DNA from: Pseudomonas saponiphila
GTDB lineage: Bacteria > Pseudomonadota > Gammaproteobacteria > Pseudomonadales > Pseudomonadaceae
Reading direction: 5' to 3'
Length of the DNA stretch: 64,000 nt
NCBI RefSeq assembly: GCF_900105185.1
Contig: NZ_FNTJ01000001.1
Location: forward strand, 2,686,501-2,750,500
Shown: one piece after another, positions 53,827 to 62,638 of the stretch
Numbering within the stretch: position 1 is the stretch's first letter
How the letters are laid out: each line of letters begins with the position of its first letter
Position numbers and translations under genes: made by a program
The notes under the pieces: model-generated
The model's database searches: none
Seen by the model: only the letters and a program-made list of their open reading frames with translations
What the model was told of the DNA's origin: nothing

Positions 53827-55083
53827 ATGAACAGTCGTCATCCGATGCTCTGCCGCTCCCTGGTTGGGGCTTGTGTGTCCGTGGCCCTGTGTGCCCCCTC
53901 CTGGGCTGGCGACGACAGCGGTTTCTTCGAGGGCAGCAGGACCGACCTGCTGCTGCGTAACTATTACTTCAACCGGGATTTTCGCGACCACGACGGGCCC
54001 AAGGGGCAAATCGAGGAGTGGGCCCAGGGCTTCATCCTCAAGTTCAGTTCCGGCTACACCCCGGGCACTGTGGGTGTTGGCCTGGATGCCATCGGCCTGT
54101 TCGGCCTCAAGCTCGACAGCAGCCGCCAGGTCAGCGGTTCGGAGTTGCTGCCGGTGCATGACGACGGTCGCGCGGCGGACAATTTCGGCCGGGCCGGGGT
54201 GGCGTTGAAGGCGCGGATTTCCGCCACCGAATTCAAGCTCGGCGAACTGCTGCCGGATTTGCCGCTGCTGCGTTATGACGATGGCCGCCTGCTGCCGCAG
54301 ACATTTCGCGGGGCCATGCTGGTGTCCCGCGAGATCGACGGCCTGGGCCTGCAGGCCGGGCAGTACCGGGCCGTGAGCCTGCGCAACTCGTCGGACATGC
54401 AGGACCTTGCGGCCTGGGCCGCGCCGGGGGTGAAGTCCGATGGCTTCAACTACGTGGGCGCCGACTACCGCTTCAACCAGCAACGCACTCTGCTCGGGCT
54501 CTGGCATGCGCAACTGCAGGACATCTACCGCCAGAGCTATTTCAACCTGCAGCACAAGCAGCCGCTGGGCGACTGGGTGCTGGGGGGCAACCTGGGCTAC
54601 TTCATCGACCGCGACGATGGCAGCGCGCGCATCGGCCGGGTCGACAGCCACACCGCCTATGCTCTGTTTTCCGCCGCGCGGGCCGGGCACACGCTGTACC
54701 TGGGGTTGCAGAAGGTCAGCGGCGACAGCCCCTGGATGTCGGTCTACGGCAGCAGCGGCCGGACCCTGGGCAACGATATGTTCAACGGTAACTTCAGCAA
54801 CGCCGGCGAGCGTTCCTGGCAGCTGCGCTACGACTATGATTTTGCCGCTGCCGGGGTTCCCGGACTGCTGGCCATGGTGCGTTACGGGCGTGGCGACAAC
54901 GCCACCACCAAGGTCGGCAAGGATGGCCATGAGTGGGAGCGCGATAGCGAGATCGGCTACACGCTGCAGAGCGGCAGCCTGAAGAACCTCAGCCTGCGGC
55001 TGAACAACGCCACCACCCGGCGCAGCTTCAACCGCGACTTCGACCAGACCCGGCTGATCGTCAGCTACCCGCTGTCGCTGTGA
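53827..55083 (+). CDS. OprD-family porin (OpdK/BenF-like)
   Basis: A 418-residue porin. The signal peptide is MNSRHPMLCRSLVGACVSVA and ends near PSWA (residue 27); the mature part has LLLRNYYFNRDFRD, EEWAQGFILKFSSGYTPGTVGVGLD, LLPQTFRG and a final barrel strand LIVSYPLSL. The length is at the short end of the family. Lying between the benzaldehyde and vanillate modules, it may admit vanillate or benzoylformate; OpdK of P. aeruginosa takes vanillate. A GGAGAACAATAAT leader precedes the ATG, and a terminator isolates it from upstream. Confidence 0.9.
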   Translation: MNSRHPMLCRSLVGACVSVALCAPSWAGDDSGFFEGSRTDLLLRNYYFNRDFRDHDGPKGQIEEWAQGFILKFSSGYTPGTVGVGLDAIGLFGLKLDSSRQVSGSELLPVHDDGRAADNFGRAGVALKARISATEFKLGELLPDLPLLRYDDGRLLPQTFRGAMLVSREIDGLGLQAGQYRAVSLRNSSDMQDLAAWAAPGVKSDGFNYVGADYRFNQQRTLLGLWHAQLQDIYRQSYFNLQHKQPLGDWVLGGNLGYFIDRDDGSARIGRVDSHTAYALFSAARAGHTLYLGLQKVSGDSPWMSVYGSSGRTLGNDMFNGNFSNAGERSWQLRYDYDFAAAGVPGLLAMVRYGRGDNATTKVGKDGHEWERDSEIGYTLQSGSLKNLSLRLNNATTRRSFNRDFDQTRLIVSYPLSL

Positions 55084-55090
55084 CGAGCCT

Positions 55091-55250
55091 GTAGCCGCTG
55101 CCGCAGGCGGCGAACGGCTTGGGCGGCATTCCGACGCAGCAGGCGCGGCGATTCCAAGGGCGCGAGAAGTTCGGCGGGAGATCGTCAGGCAAGGTCCTGC
55201 CGACCTTGGCGCAGCTTCGCGGGTTCGGCAGCGGCTGCAAGTGTTGTCGG
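55091..55250. repeat. Intergenic inverted-repeat element
   Basis: The outer arms TGTAGCCGCTGCCG and CGGCAGCGGCTGCA enclose it. The right arm is, inverted, a close match to the element at 32.8 kb. No gene is seen in 55084-55314. Confidence 0.65.
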
Positions 55251-55314
55251 GGGGCGTGTTGTGGCAGGCCTTGCGTTACTATGGCCGCCCACCTTTTTTC
55301 AGGAAGCTGCCCGG

Positions 55315-56028
55315 ATGAGCAAACCCGGTCAAACGGTGCTGATCGCGCTGCGCAAGATGATCGCCTCGGGCGAGCTGGCGGCAGGCGAGCGCTTGATGGA
55401 AGTGCCGACCGCCGAACGCTTCGGGGTGTCGCGCATGCCGGTGCGCATGGCCTTTCGCACCCTGGAGCAGGAAGGCCTGCTGGTGCGTTTCGGCGGTCGC
55501 GGTTTTCAGGTGCGTTCGGTCAGCGCCCAGGACATTGCCGGGGCGGTGGAGGTGCGCGGGGTGCTGGAAGGCCTGGCGGCGCGCCAGACCGCCGAACGCG
55601 GGCTGTCGGCCGAGGGTCGGGCGATGCTCGAACGTTGCCTGGTCGAGGGCGATGCGCTGTTCGACAAGGGCTATGTCAACGAAGAAGACCTTGAGGTCTA
55701 TCACGACCTCAACATGCGTTTTCACCAGGTGATCGTGGCAGGCAGCGGCAACCCGGCGATCGCCGATGCCCTGGCGCGCAACGACCATCTGCCGTTCGCC
55801 TCGGTCACCGCCCTGGCGGTGGACCGCCAGGACATGGCCCGGGAATACCGGCGCTTCAACTACGCCCACATGCAGCATCATTCGGTGTTCGACGCCCTGG
55901 TCAACGGCCAGGGCGCGCGGGCTGAAGCGCTGATGCGCGAGCATGCCAACGCCACCTTGCGCTACGCCGAGATCTTCGGCTCGGCAGTGGCCGATGAGCG
56001 CATGAAGCTGATCCTGCCCGCGCCGTGA
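55315..56028 (+). CDS. vanR: VanR-like GntR/FadR-family repressor
   Basis: A 237-residue regulator starting at ATG 55315 (MSKPGQTVL) after an AGGAAG site. The N-terminal winged helix shows LMEVPTAERFGVSRMPVRMAF and LEQEGLLVRFGGRGF. The C-terminal FCD domain has the metal-type Asp/His pattern in VYHDLNMRFHQVIV, MQHHSVFDAL and REHANATLRY. It converges with vanB (6 bp apart), as in other vanAB-vanR loci. Palindromes of the VanR type at the vanA and MFS promoters support it. Vanillate would be the inducer. Confidence 0.88.
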   Translation: MSKPGQTVLIALRKMIASGELAAGERLMEVPTAERFGVSRMPVRMAFRTLEQEGLLVRFGGRGFQVRSVSAQDIAGAVEVRGVLEGLAARQTAERGLSAEGRAMLERCLVEGDALFDKGYVNEEDLEVYHDLNMRFHQVIVAGSGNPAIADALARNDHLPFASVTALAVDRQDMAREYRRFNYAHMQHHSVFDALVNGQGARAEALMREHANATLRYAEIFGSAVADERMKLILPAP

Positions 56029-56034
56029 GTGGCG

Positions 56035-56988
56035 CTAGAGGTCGAGCACCAGCAACGGGGTCTTGGCCCGGGAGCAGCAGGGCGTGAACTGATCGTTGCA
56101 CGCCTGTTCTTCCTCGGTGAGGAACAGGTCGCGGTGCTCCGGCACCCCTTCCAGCACCCGGGTCAGGCAGGTGCCGCAGATCCCTTGTTCGCAGGAAATC
56201 GCGACCTCGATGCCCTGGTCCTGCAGCACCTGGATCACGCTGCGATCGGCCGGCACCTGGAATACCTGGCCGCTGCTGGCCAGTTTGACCGCGAAGCTGC
56301 CATCGCTGCCGTGGTCCACGGGCGCGGCGCTGAAGTACTCGCGGTGCAGGCATTGTTCCTTCCAGCCCAGGGCTCGGGCGCTGTCCAGCACGTGCTGCAT
56401 GAAGCCGCCGGGGCCGCAGACATACAGGTGCAGATCATCCGCTGGCGCGGCCAGGGCGTGTGCGATATCCAGGGCCGTTTCGGGCTGTTGGTCGAAATGC
56501 AGGCTGACCCGCTCGGCGAACGGCGATTGCTGCAGGCGCGGGACAAAGGCTGCGCGCTCGGCCGAACGGGCGCAGTAGTGCAACTGGAAATCCGCGCCGT
56601 TGTGGGCCAGCTGCTCGGCCATGCTGAGGATCGGGGTGATGCCGATGCCGCCGGCGAACAGCAGGCTGCGCCGCGCGCCGGGGGCCAGGGCGAACAGGTT
56701 GCGCGGCTCGCTGATGCGTAGGCGCGCGCCCACTTCCAGCTCTTGGTGCAGGCTGCTTGAGCCGCCTCGCGAGGCAGGATCCTTGAGCACGCCGATCAGG
56801 TAGCGGTGGCGTTCCTCGGGGTGATTGCACAGTGAATATTGGCGCACCAGGCCGTTGGCCAGGTGCACGTCGATATGGGCGCCGGCACTGAAGGCGGGCA
56901 GGGGGCTTGCGTCGGCCGCGGCCAGTTCGAAGCTGCAGATGTCCAGGGCTTCGCTGTGGCGCGCGACCACCAGTACGTCGATCATCAT
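56035..56988 (-). CDS. vanB: VanB, vanillate O-demethylase reductase subunit
   Basis: A 317-residue phthalate-dioxygenase-reductase type protein. Order: FMN domain ([15 protein letters not shown]), NAD domain ([33 protein letters not shown]) and a C-terminal plant-type [2Fe-2S] domain with CEQGICGTC and a final Cys in CNDQFTPCC. It passes electrons from NADH to VanA. It is downstream of vanA (about 53 bp) on the same transcript. The order FMN-NAD-FeS is normal for this class. Confidence 0.95.
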   Translation of the reverse strand: MMIDVLVVARHSEALDICSFELAAADASPLPAFSAGAHIDVHLANGLVRQYSLCNHPEERHRYLIGVLKDPASRGGSSSLHQELEVGARLRISEPRNLFALAPGARRSLLFAGGIGITPILSMAEQLAHNGADFQLHYCARSAERAAFVPRLQQSPFAERVSLHFDQQPETALDIAHALAAPADDLHLYVCGPGGFMQHVLDSARALGWKEQCLHREYFSAAPVDHGSDGSFAVKLASSGQVFQVPADRSVIQVLQDQGIEVAISCEQGICGTCLTRVLEGVPEHRDLFLTEEEQACNDQFTPCCSRAKTPLLVLDL

Positions 56989-57041
56989 CGGTCCTCGCCA
57001 GCGGCCGCGTTCGGGCCGGCTGGCTGTCGGGTTCGGGGGGG

Positions 57042-58100
57042 TTAACGGCTTGCGGCGATCAACGCTTCCCGGGGCTCGCGCTCCTGGGCGATCAGGCGTT
57101 CCAGCACGCGCCGCGACTGCACGCCGCCGGCGTCGATATTCAACTTGAGCAGGCTGCGCTGGGGTTGGGCGAGCAGGTTCTGCTGCTGGCGTTCGAGCAT
57201 CTCCAGGTCTTCGCTGAAGATCTTGCCCTGGCCTTCGCGGATGCTGGCGGTGAGGGCCTGGTCCTGGGGGTTGAAGTTGCGCGCCATGCCCCAGAAGTAC
57301 CAGATCGAGGTGTCGCTTTCGGGGGTGATGAAATCCACCACGATGCTCGATGCCTTGAAGGCCGCGGGGGCGTCGTAGCCACCGTGGCCGGCGTGGGCCA
57401 CGCCGACTTCGATCAGCACATGGCTGGGCGGGGTGAAGCGGCAGATCTGCCAGCGGTCCACCGGCACGTCGTCGGCCAGTTGGTTGCCGCGCAGGGCCAT
57501 GCGCCAGAACGGCGGCGGCATGACGTTGTGCATGTGCCGGGCGGTGACCACTTGATCGCCGTCCACCGTGGTCTGCGGCGGTGCCTCGTCGATTTCCTTC
57601 TGGCCGATGCTGGAGGCGTGGACGTAGGTTTCGTGGGTCAGGTCCATCAGGTTATCGATCATCAGCCGGTAGTCGCACTGGATGTGGAACAGCCCGCCGC
57701 CGTAGGCCCACTCTTGGTTGTCGGCCCATTCCAGATGATGGATCAGCGCCGGGTCGGCCAGGGCCTGATCGCCGGGCCAGACCCAGATGAAACCGTAGCG
57801 CTCGACCGCGGCGAAGGTCTTGTTGCAGGGAAAGCCGCGTACCCGCTGGCCGGGCATTTCCACGGTCTTGCCGTCGCAACCCATCACCAGGCCGTGGTAG
57901 CCGCACACCAGGTTGCCGTTCTCGACATAACCCAGCGACAGCGGGGCGCCGCGATGGGGGCAGAAGTCCTCGACGGCGGCTACCCGGCCTTCGTGGGCGC
58001 GATAGAACACCATTCGTTCGCCGCAGATCTGCCGGCCCAGGGGCTTGCCCTGTAGTTCATCGGGGGTGCAGGCAACGTACCAGGCATTCTTGGGGTACAT
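57042..58100 (-). CDS. vanA: VanA, vanillate O-demethylase oxygenase subunit
   Basis: A 352-residue Rieske non-haem iron oxygenase. The Rieske cluster motif is [11 protein letters not shown] then CGYHGL; the mononuclear iron site lies in [15 protein letters not shown] with two His and Asp/Glu. It oxidatively demethylates vanillate to protocatechuate and formaldehyde. Start ATG 58100 ([10 protein letters not shown]), with GGAGAG upstream. It is first in vanAB. An operator palindrome overlaps the likely -10. Confidence 0.95.
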   Translation of the reverse strand: MYPKNAWYVACTPDELQGKPLGRQICGERMVFYRAHEGRVAAVEDFCPHRGAPLSLGYVENGNLVCGYHGLVMGCDGKTVEMPGQRVRGFPCNKTFAAVERYGFIWVWPGDQALADPALIHHLEWADNQEWAYGGGLFHIQCDYRLMIDNLMDLTHETYVHASSIGQKEIDEAPPQTTVDGDQVVTARHMHNVMPPPFWRMALRGNQLADDVPVDRWQICRFTPPSHVLIEVGVAHAGHGGYDAPAAFKASSIVVDFITPESDTSIWYFWGMARNFNPQDQALTASIREGQGKIFSEDLEMLERQQQNLLAQPQRSLLKLNIDAGGVQSRRVLERLIAQEREPREALIAASR

Positions 58101-58128
58101 GACGTCTCTCCAGGCGTTTGTTGTTTTT

Positions 58129-58171
58129 ATTTAATGGATCCATTAAATGGCTCGTGCTCTGGAGGTGTCAA
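58129..58171 (-). promoter_or_regulatory. vanAB promoter with VanR operator
   Basis: ATTTAATGGATCCATTAAAT at 58129-58148 is a perfect 20-bp palindrome. On the minus strand TTGACA (58171-58166) and TTTAAT (58147-58142) form a promoter with 18-bp spacing, and the palindrome covers the -10. This is a classic repressor position, about 30 bp from the vanA start. Confidence 0.75.
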
Positions 58172-58227
58172 ACAAAAGCGCGGATTTAGTGTTCGATAAT
58201 CGGCTATTTTGGAGGTTTAAGAGAATT

Positions 58228-58259
58228 ATGGATCCATTGGGGCGGTTTTATGGATCCGT
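58228..58259. promoter_or_regulatory. Paired upstream VanR-type operators
   Basis: ATGGATCCAT (58228-58237) and ATGGATCCGT (58250-58259) share the GGATCC core, with centres 22 bp apart, about two helical turns. They lie 94 and 116 bp upstream of the promoter operator, where bound repressor could loop to it. Confidence 0.5.
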
Positions 58260-58383
58260 TGAGCGCGAGTCAGCGCACCATCCGCGTCAGGGCGGGGGCG
58301 TGGCTGCGAGGCCGGGCCAGGAGGGCGCAGCGCCAGGGTCGGGAACCTGGCGGCTGCGGTGGCGGGGGGGATGGGGGCGGCGA

Positions 58384-59532
58384 TCAGCGCCGTTGCAGGC
58401 TGTCTTGCAGGCGCTGGATGCCTTCTTCGAGCAAAGCCCGCGGGCAGCCGAAGTTCAGGCGCACGAACTGCCCGCAGTCGTCGCCGAACTCCAGCCCGGC
58501 GCTGAGGCCGACCTTGGCTTCCTTGAGGAAGAAGGCGTAGGGGTCGGCAAGGCCCAGGGCGCTGCAATCGAGCCAGGCCAGAAAAGTGCCCTGGGGGGCG
58601 TGCATGCGGATGCCCGGCAGGCGGGTCTGCACCGCGTGCAGCAGGTAGTCGCGGTTGCCTTGCAGGTAGCCGAGCAGCGCCTGCAGCCAGGGGCCACCGT
58701 GGGTCAGGGCGGCCAGGGTCGCTTCCAGGCCCAGGGGGCTGACGCTGTCCACCATGCCGGCGCGGGCGCTGTTGAAGGCCAGGCGGGTGGCCGGGTCCTG
58801 GACGATGGCGAAGCAGGTCTTCATCCCGGCGATGTTGTAGGCCTTGCTGGCCGACATCAGGGTGATGGTGCGGCGGGCGATTTCCGGGCTCAGGGACGCG
58901 GTGGGGATGTGCCGGCGGCCGTCGAAGCACAGTTCGGCATGGATCTCGTCGGAAATGATCAGCGCCCCTTGTTCCAGGCAGGCGTTGGCCACCGCCTGCA
59001 GCTCTTCCCGGGGGAAGACCTTGCCCAGCGGGTTGTGCGGGTTGCTCAGGAGCATCGCGCCGGCGCCTTGCAGGGCCTGGCGCAGCGCATTCATCGGGGT
59101 GTCGTAGGTGCCCTCGGCGTTGAGCTGGAACGGCACTTCGACCTTGTCCAGGCCCCAGTTGCCAGGGGCCAGGCGCAGCGGGCGATAGTTGGGGGTTTGC
59201 ACCACCACCGATTGCCCGGGTTTGACGAAGGCGTGCAGGGCCATGTTGAAGCCGGGCTCGACCCCGGGAAGGAAAATCAGCTCGTCGGGCTGCACGCGCC
59301 AGGCGTACTTGTCCCAGAGGTCGGCGACCACCGCATCGCGCAATTCGTCGCTGGCCACGCTGTAGCCCAGCAGCGGGTGTTCCAGGCGCTGGCGCAAGGC
59401 CTGGAGGATGCCGTCGGCCACGGCGAAATCCATGTCGGCCACCCACATCGGCAGGACATCCTCGGGGTAGCGGCTCCATTTGGTGCTGCCGGTGCCATGG
59501 CGGGGGTGCAGGGTATCGAAATCGAAGCTCAT
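58384..59532 (-). CDS. MalY/PatB-family PLP-dependent C-S lyase/aminotransferase
   Basis: A 382-residue fold-type I PLP enzyme, start ATG 59532 (MSFDFDTLHPRHGTGSTKW). Family marks: LPMWVADMDFAVADGIL, LSNPHNPLGKVF, ISDEIHAEL (Asp for the pyridine N), the PLP Lys in MSASKAYNIAGMK and the late FVRLNFGCPRALLEE. PatB/MalY proteins split cystathionine or cysteine conjugates. It lies upstream of vanA on the same strand but 283 bp away with operators between, so it is probably not in that operon. Physiological substrate unknown. Confidence 0.88.
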   Translation of the reverse strand: MSFDFDTLHPRHGTGSTKWSRYPEDVLPMWVADMDFAVADGILQALRQRLEHPLLGYSVASDELRDAVVADLWDKYAWRVQPDELIFLPGVEPGFNMALHAFVKPGQSVVVQTPNYRPLRLAPGNWGLDKVEVPFQLNAEGTYDTPMNALRQALQGAGAMLLSNPHNPLGKVFPREELQAVANACLEQGALIISDEIHAELCFDGRRHIPTASLSPEIARRTITLMSASKAYNIAGMKTCFAIVQDPATRLAFNSARAGMVDSVSPLGLEATLAALTHGGPWLQALLGYLQGNRDYLLHAVQTRLPGIRMHAPQGTFLAWLDCSALGLADPYAFFLKEAKVGLSAGLEFGDDCGQFVRLNFGCPRALLEEGIQRLQDSLQRR

Positions 59533-59884
59533 GAACGGCTCTCGTCGCCGGGGAAAGGTAGCGCGGATTCTAGCGCTTCCTGAGGTATTCGACAGGGAAT
59601 GCCGAGGCCGGCGTGCCTTTCGCTCAAAGGGGCGCGCAACCGTTCGTGGGGAGCGAGGTGCGGCGCTAGCAAGTCCGGGCGGCTGTTTATTCAAACAGGG
59701 ATATTTGTCGGGCAAATGTTTCGGTTTTTAGCGGTTTTTGGTGAATCTTGCCTGTGGTGTTTTTTAAGGTATTTCTTAGGTCGTGTGTTTACTCGCTGTT
59801 ATATGGTGTGGCGGTTGTCATGGGTCTTGTGTGCCAGGCAACACGGTGTGGCTGCGTAAAAAACCAATAAAAAGGAGCAGGACG
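59533..59884. promoter_or_regulatory. AT-rich intergenic region before the DRE-TIM gene
   Basis: About 350 bp without a gene. The part from 59690 is clearly AT-richer than its surroundings, with T-rich runs and a TATATGGT near 59799 that could be a -10. A good AAAGGAGCAGG site precedes ATG 59885. No operator was recognised. Confidence 0.45.
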
Positions 59885-61132
59885 ATGAAACTCGAAAATG
59901 GAATTCGCTACCGTGATTTTTCCGTCCCCTATCTGGTGGATGAAACACTTCGCGAGGGTATTGAACGCACTGCCTTTCCCATTACGGTGGACGCCAAGTT
60001 ATCCATCCTCAAGTCCATGGTCGAGGCCGGCCTGCGGGATTTCGTGGTGGGCTGCGGACCGGAGGAGCCGCTGGTCTGGGACCGGTTGCACCGGGCACGG
60101 CAAGCCGGCGAATTGCCGGCCGATACCCAGGCCACGTTCATCGTCCTGTTGAACTGCTGGGAAACCGCCTTGGCTTATTTCAAGGCCCGGGCTCATCGAC
60201 GGGAATGGATTGCCGACACCGTCTTCAGCTTCGGCATGATCACCTACAGGCAGAACGATCGTGAGTTCGAGCGTGCAATCCAGGCGTTTCGCGACATCGG
60301 CGCCGTCAAGTTCAAGGCCAGTGTGCTCAACAACTTCCGCAACGGGGTGTGCGAGCAGCGCTATGCCGAGATCTGCCGGCAGATCGACTGGGCCGTCAAC
60401 CTGGGTGTGGAGATCATTCGCATCAACGACTCCGTGGGCTCGCTGCAGCCCCATGTGACCCGCTGGTTGTGCTCGAAGCTGGTGGCGGATTACCCGCGCC
60501 TGGTGTTCTGCCTGCACGCCCATAACGACAACGGGCTGGCCCTGGCCAATACCATGCAGGCGATCCAATGCGGCTTTCAGATGGTTGAAGGGGCCTTGGC
60601 CGGATTTGGCAACCGCTCCGGAATCGCCCCGCTGGAACAAGTCGTGAAGTTGTGTCGGGACAACAATATAAAGTTGGGCGCGCACCCGTTGGAACTGGAC
60701 AAGTTGATCGAAGCCGCTCGTTATTGTGAGGAAAAGTTCCTGCAGTTGCCTGGTATCTATCGTCCGGTAAGTGGCAAGTTTGAAACACTTTCCAATTACG
60801 GTGTCTTGAATATTCCGGACTTTCTGGAAACTCAGGATGAGAACGCTTACTTCGTCAATTATGTAGGCCTGCATCCACAGACCCTCCGCCAGGCCCTGGC
60901 CGATTATTCATCGCTAAGTACCCCTGTTGCCGAGATTGCGGATGAGGAGCTTTGGCCTATCGTCGAAAGCCTGAAAGAGGAAATGCGCGCCTCGATGGCG
61001 GATATCGAAGTCCGTTATCAGCACGCGCTGGACGGGGTGATGGAGTTCTATCGTTCCTGTACCTACAGCCCGATGCATCTGGCCCGCTATGCCGAGCGCC
61101 AGCTCCGTCAGGAGCAATCGGCCCATGGATAA
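59885..61132 (+). CDS. DRE-TIM metallolyase (HMG-CoA lyase/isopropylmalate-synthase-like), function unknown
   Basis: A 415-residue TIM-barrel protein of the HMGL-like superfamily. The metal and substrate motif is DETLREGIERT, close to the usual D-x-TLRDGEQ but with Glu-Thr and Gly-Ile-Glu changes. The C-terminal metal His pair is HAHNDNGLALAN, and EGALAGFGNRSGIAPLEQVV is the typical late strand. No allosteric domain of leucine synthesis is present; the C-terminal 130 residues are a short helical part. It might condense or split a keto acid and acetyl-CoA. Codon use in parts is AT-richer than neighbours. It overlaps the AEC transporter gene by eight bases, so they act together. Confidence 0.75.
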   Translation: MKLENGIRYRDFSVPYLVDETLREGIERTAFPITVDAKLSILKSMVEAGLRDFVVGCGPEEPLVWDRLHRARQAGELPADTQATFIVLLNCWETALAYFKARAHRREWIADTVFSFGMITYRQNDREFERAIQAFRDIGAVKFKASVLNNFRNGVCEQRYAEICRQIDWAVNLGVEIIRINDSVGSLQPHVTRWLCSKLVADYPRLVFCLHAHNDNGLALANTMQAIQCGFQMVEGALAGFGNRSGIAPLEQVVKLCRDNNIKLGAHPLELDKLIEAARYCEEKFLQLPGIYRPVSGKFETLSNYGVLNIPDFLETQDENAYFVNYVGLHPQTLRQALADYSSLSTPVAEIADEELWPIVESLKEEMRASMADIEVRYQHALDGVMEFYRSCTYSPMHLARYAERQLRQEQSAHG

Positions 61133-62072
61133 GGTCTTCACGGTGGTGATGCCGCTGTTTGCGATGATTTTTGCCGGCTACTGGATAGTGCGGCTGGAGG
61201 TGATCGGCACGGAAACAGTCAAGGGCCTGGTGGGGGTGGTGTTCTGGTTGTTCCTGCCGTGCTTCATCTTCATCAAGACCCTTGGCACCCGGGAGCATGG
61301 CGAGCTGGATTGGGCCTTGCTCGGCGCCTATTACCTGGCCTGTCTGGTGACCTTCATGATCGCCGCCGTGGGTGGTCGGCTGATCTGGGGCGGCAACGCG
61401 CGGGTGGCCGGCCTGCGCGGGCTGACGTCCATCTCCGGGGTGGTGGGGTACATGGGGTTGCCCTTGATGGTCATGGCGTTTGGCGATGAAGCGGCGCTGC
61501 CCACGCTGATGATCACCATGGCCGACAACCTGGTGATCCTGGCCGGAGGCGCGTTGATCATGGAGCTCACCGAACCGCGCGAGGCGCAGGACAAGCCGGA
61601 TCTGGTCCGTGTGCTGCTGACCACCGGCAAGTCGATCATCAGCAACCCGCTGATTCTGGCGGTGGCGCTGGCGGCGCTGTGCATTGCCTTGCAGTGGCAG
61701 TTGCCCAGCCCGCTGCAGATCTTCGCCACGCAGATGACCAACGCCACCGGCCCCCTGGCGCTGGTGGCCCTGGGCGCGGCCTTTGCCGTGCATCGCAGGC
61801 AGAACCTGATCAAGGGCGACTCTCTGGCCTTGGCGCTGTTGAAGGTGGTGCTGTTGCCGGTGTTGGTGTTCGTCTCCGCCCGCTATGGTTTTGGCCTCGG
61901 CGATTTTCTGGTCAAGATCGCGGTGATCATGGCGGCGCTGCCGGTGGCGGTGAACGTCTTTATCCTGGCCTCGCGCTACAAGACCTACGAGACCGAGGTG
62001 TCCAGCAGCATGCTGCTCTCGGCGGTGATGGGCATCGGGGTGATCTCGGGGTTGCTGGTGGTGCTGGATTGA
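61125..62072 (+). CDS. AEC-family transporter (auxin efflux carrier/malonate permease-like)
   Basis: A 315-residue membrane protein with about 10 helices in two halves. VVFWLFLPCFIFIKTLG and GYMGLPLMVMAFGDEAALPTL are AEC-family stretches, and PVAVNVFILASRYKTYETEVSSSMLLS is the conserved C-terminal segment. The ATG at 61125 lies within the last eight bases of the lyase gene. Members move malonate, malate or other carboxylates. Coupling to the lyase suggests that it carries that enzyme's substrate or product. A terminator follows. Confidence 0.85.
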   Translation: MDKVFTVVMPLFAMIFAGYWIVRLEVIGTETVKGLVGVVFWLFLPCFIFIKTLGTREHGELDWALLGAYYLACLVTFMIAAVGGRLIWGGNARVAGLRGLTSISGVVGYMGLPLMVMAFGDEAALPTLMITMADNLVILAGGALIMELTEPREAQDKPDLVRVLLTTGKSIISNPLILAVALAALCIALQWQLPSPLQIFATQMTNATGPLALVALGAAFAVHRRQNLIKGDSLALALLKVVLLPVLVFVSARYGFGLGDFLVKIAVIMAALPVAVNVFILASRYKTYETEVSSSMLLSAVMGIGVISGLLVVLD

Positions 62073-62107
62073 GCAGCGCCTTCCTTTGTCCGTGAGTGGT
62101 TAAAACG

Positions 62108-62140
62108 CCCCGCCCGGGTGATGCCCTGGCGGGGTTTGTG
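62108..62140 (+). terminator. Intrinsic terminator after the AEC gene
   Basis: CCCCGCC pairs with GGCGGGG around 13 bases and is followed by TTTGTGT. It ends the lyase-transporter pair. Confidence 0.7.
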
Positions 62141-62393
62141 TCGTTGCTCCGGCGGACTTGCTTGTCCGTCCAGGCACGCCGTTCAGTGCGCGTACTCCCT
62201 TCGTCGATCTCGGGCCGAGTCTGCCGTCTAGGCAGCTTTTCCCTTGCCTGTGCCTCAGAAAAACCTCGTTTCGCAATGCGCCGGGTTAGGCAAACAATGA
62301 ACCCCTGCATACGCCTGCCCGACTGCCCGGTGCGTTGTGGCGATGCACTGCCGATCGATTTGTTCTTCCTACAAAAACAACAGGGAGCAAGCG

Positions 62394-62531
62394 ATGAACC
62401 GCCATTCGAGCAAGACCGCGTCCGGCGACCCTGGACCGGTCGCAAACAGATCAAGCGAACGGGGCCGAAGAGCCCGCAACGGTAGCCATCCGGCTGCGCA
62501 ACCCAGGCTGCGCCAGTCCGTGTACCGCTGA
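62394..62531 (+). CDS. Possible 45-residue basic small protein
   Basis: ATG 62394 follows CAGGGAGCAAGCG, a good ribosome site. The frame gives a basic, Arg/Ser-rich peptide ending QSVYR, without a known family. It lies alone in the 566-bp gap between the AEC and binding-protein genes; the rest of that gap (62141-62393) shows nothing coding. It could be chance. Confidence 0.25.
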   Translation: MNRHSSKTASGDPGPVANRSSERGRRARNGSHPAAQPRLRQSVYR

Positions 62532-62638
62532 CCAAGACTCGTCGTGCCCGGTGCTGTACCGCCCGTGAATACGGTCGCTTCCAGGCTTCTGCTGTGCAGG
62601 TTCGTGCGGGCGAGCCGGCTTTCTTGAGGAAGGGTTTC

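Noticed and set aside
58384..59532. MalY/PatB gene as a member of the vanAB operon
   Set aside because: The 283-bp gap contains the vanAB promoter and operators, and the enzyme has no role in vanillate demethylation.
62096..62485. 129-codon frame in the gap after the AEC gene
   Set aside because: It begins inside the terminator hairpin, has no ribosome site and shows no family-like sequence.
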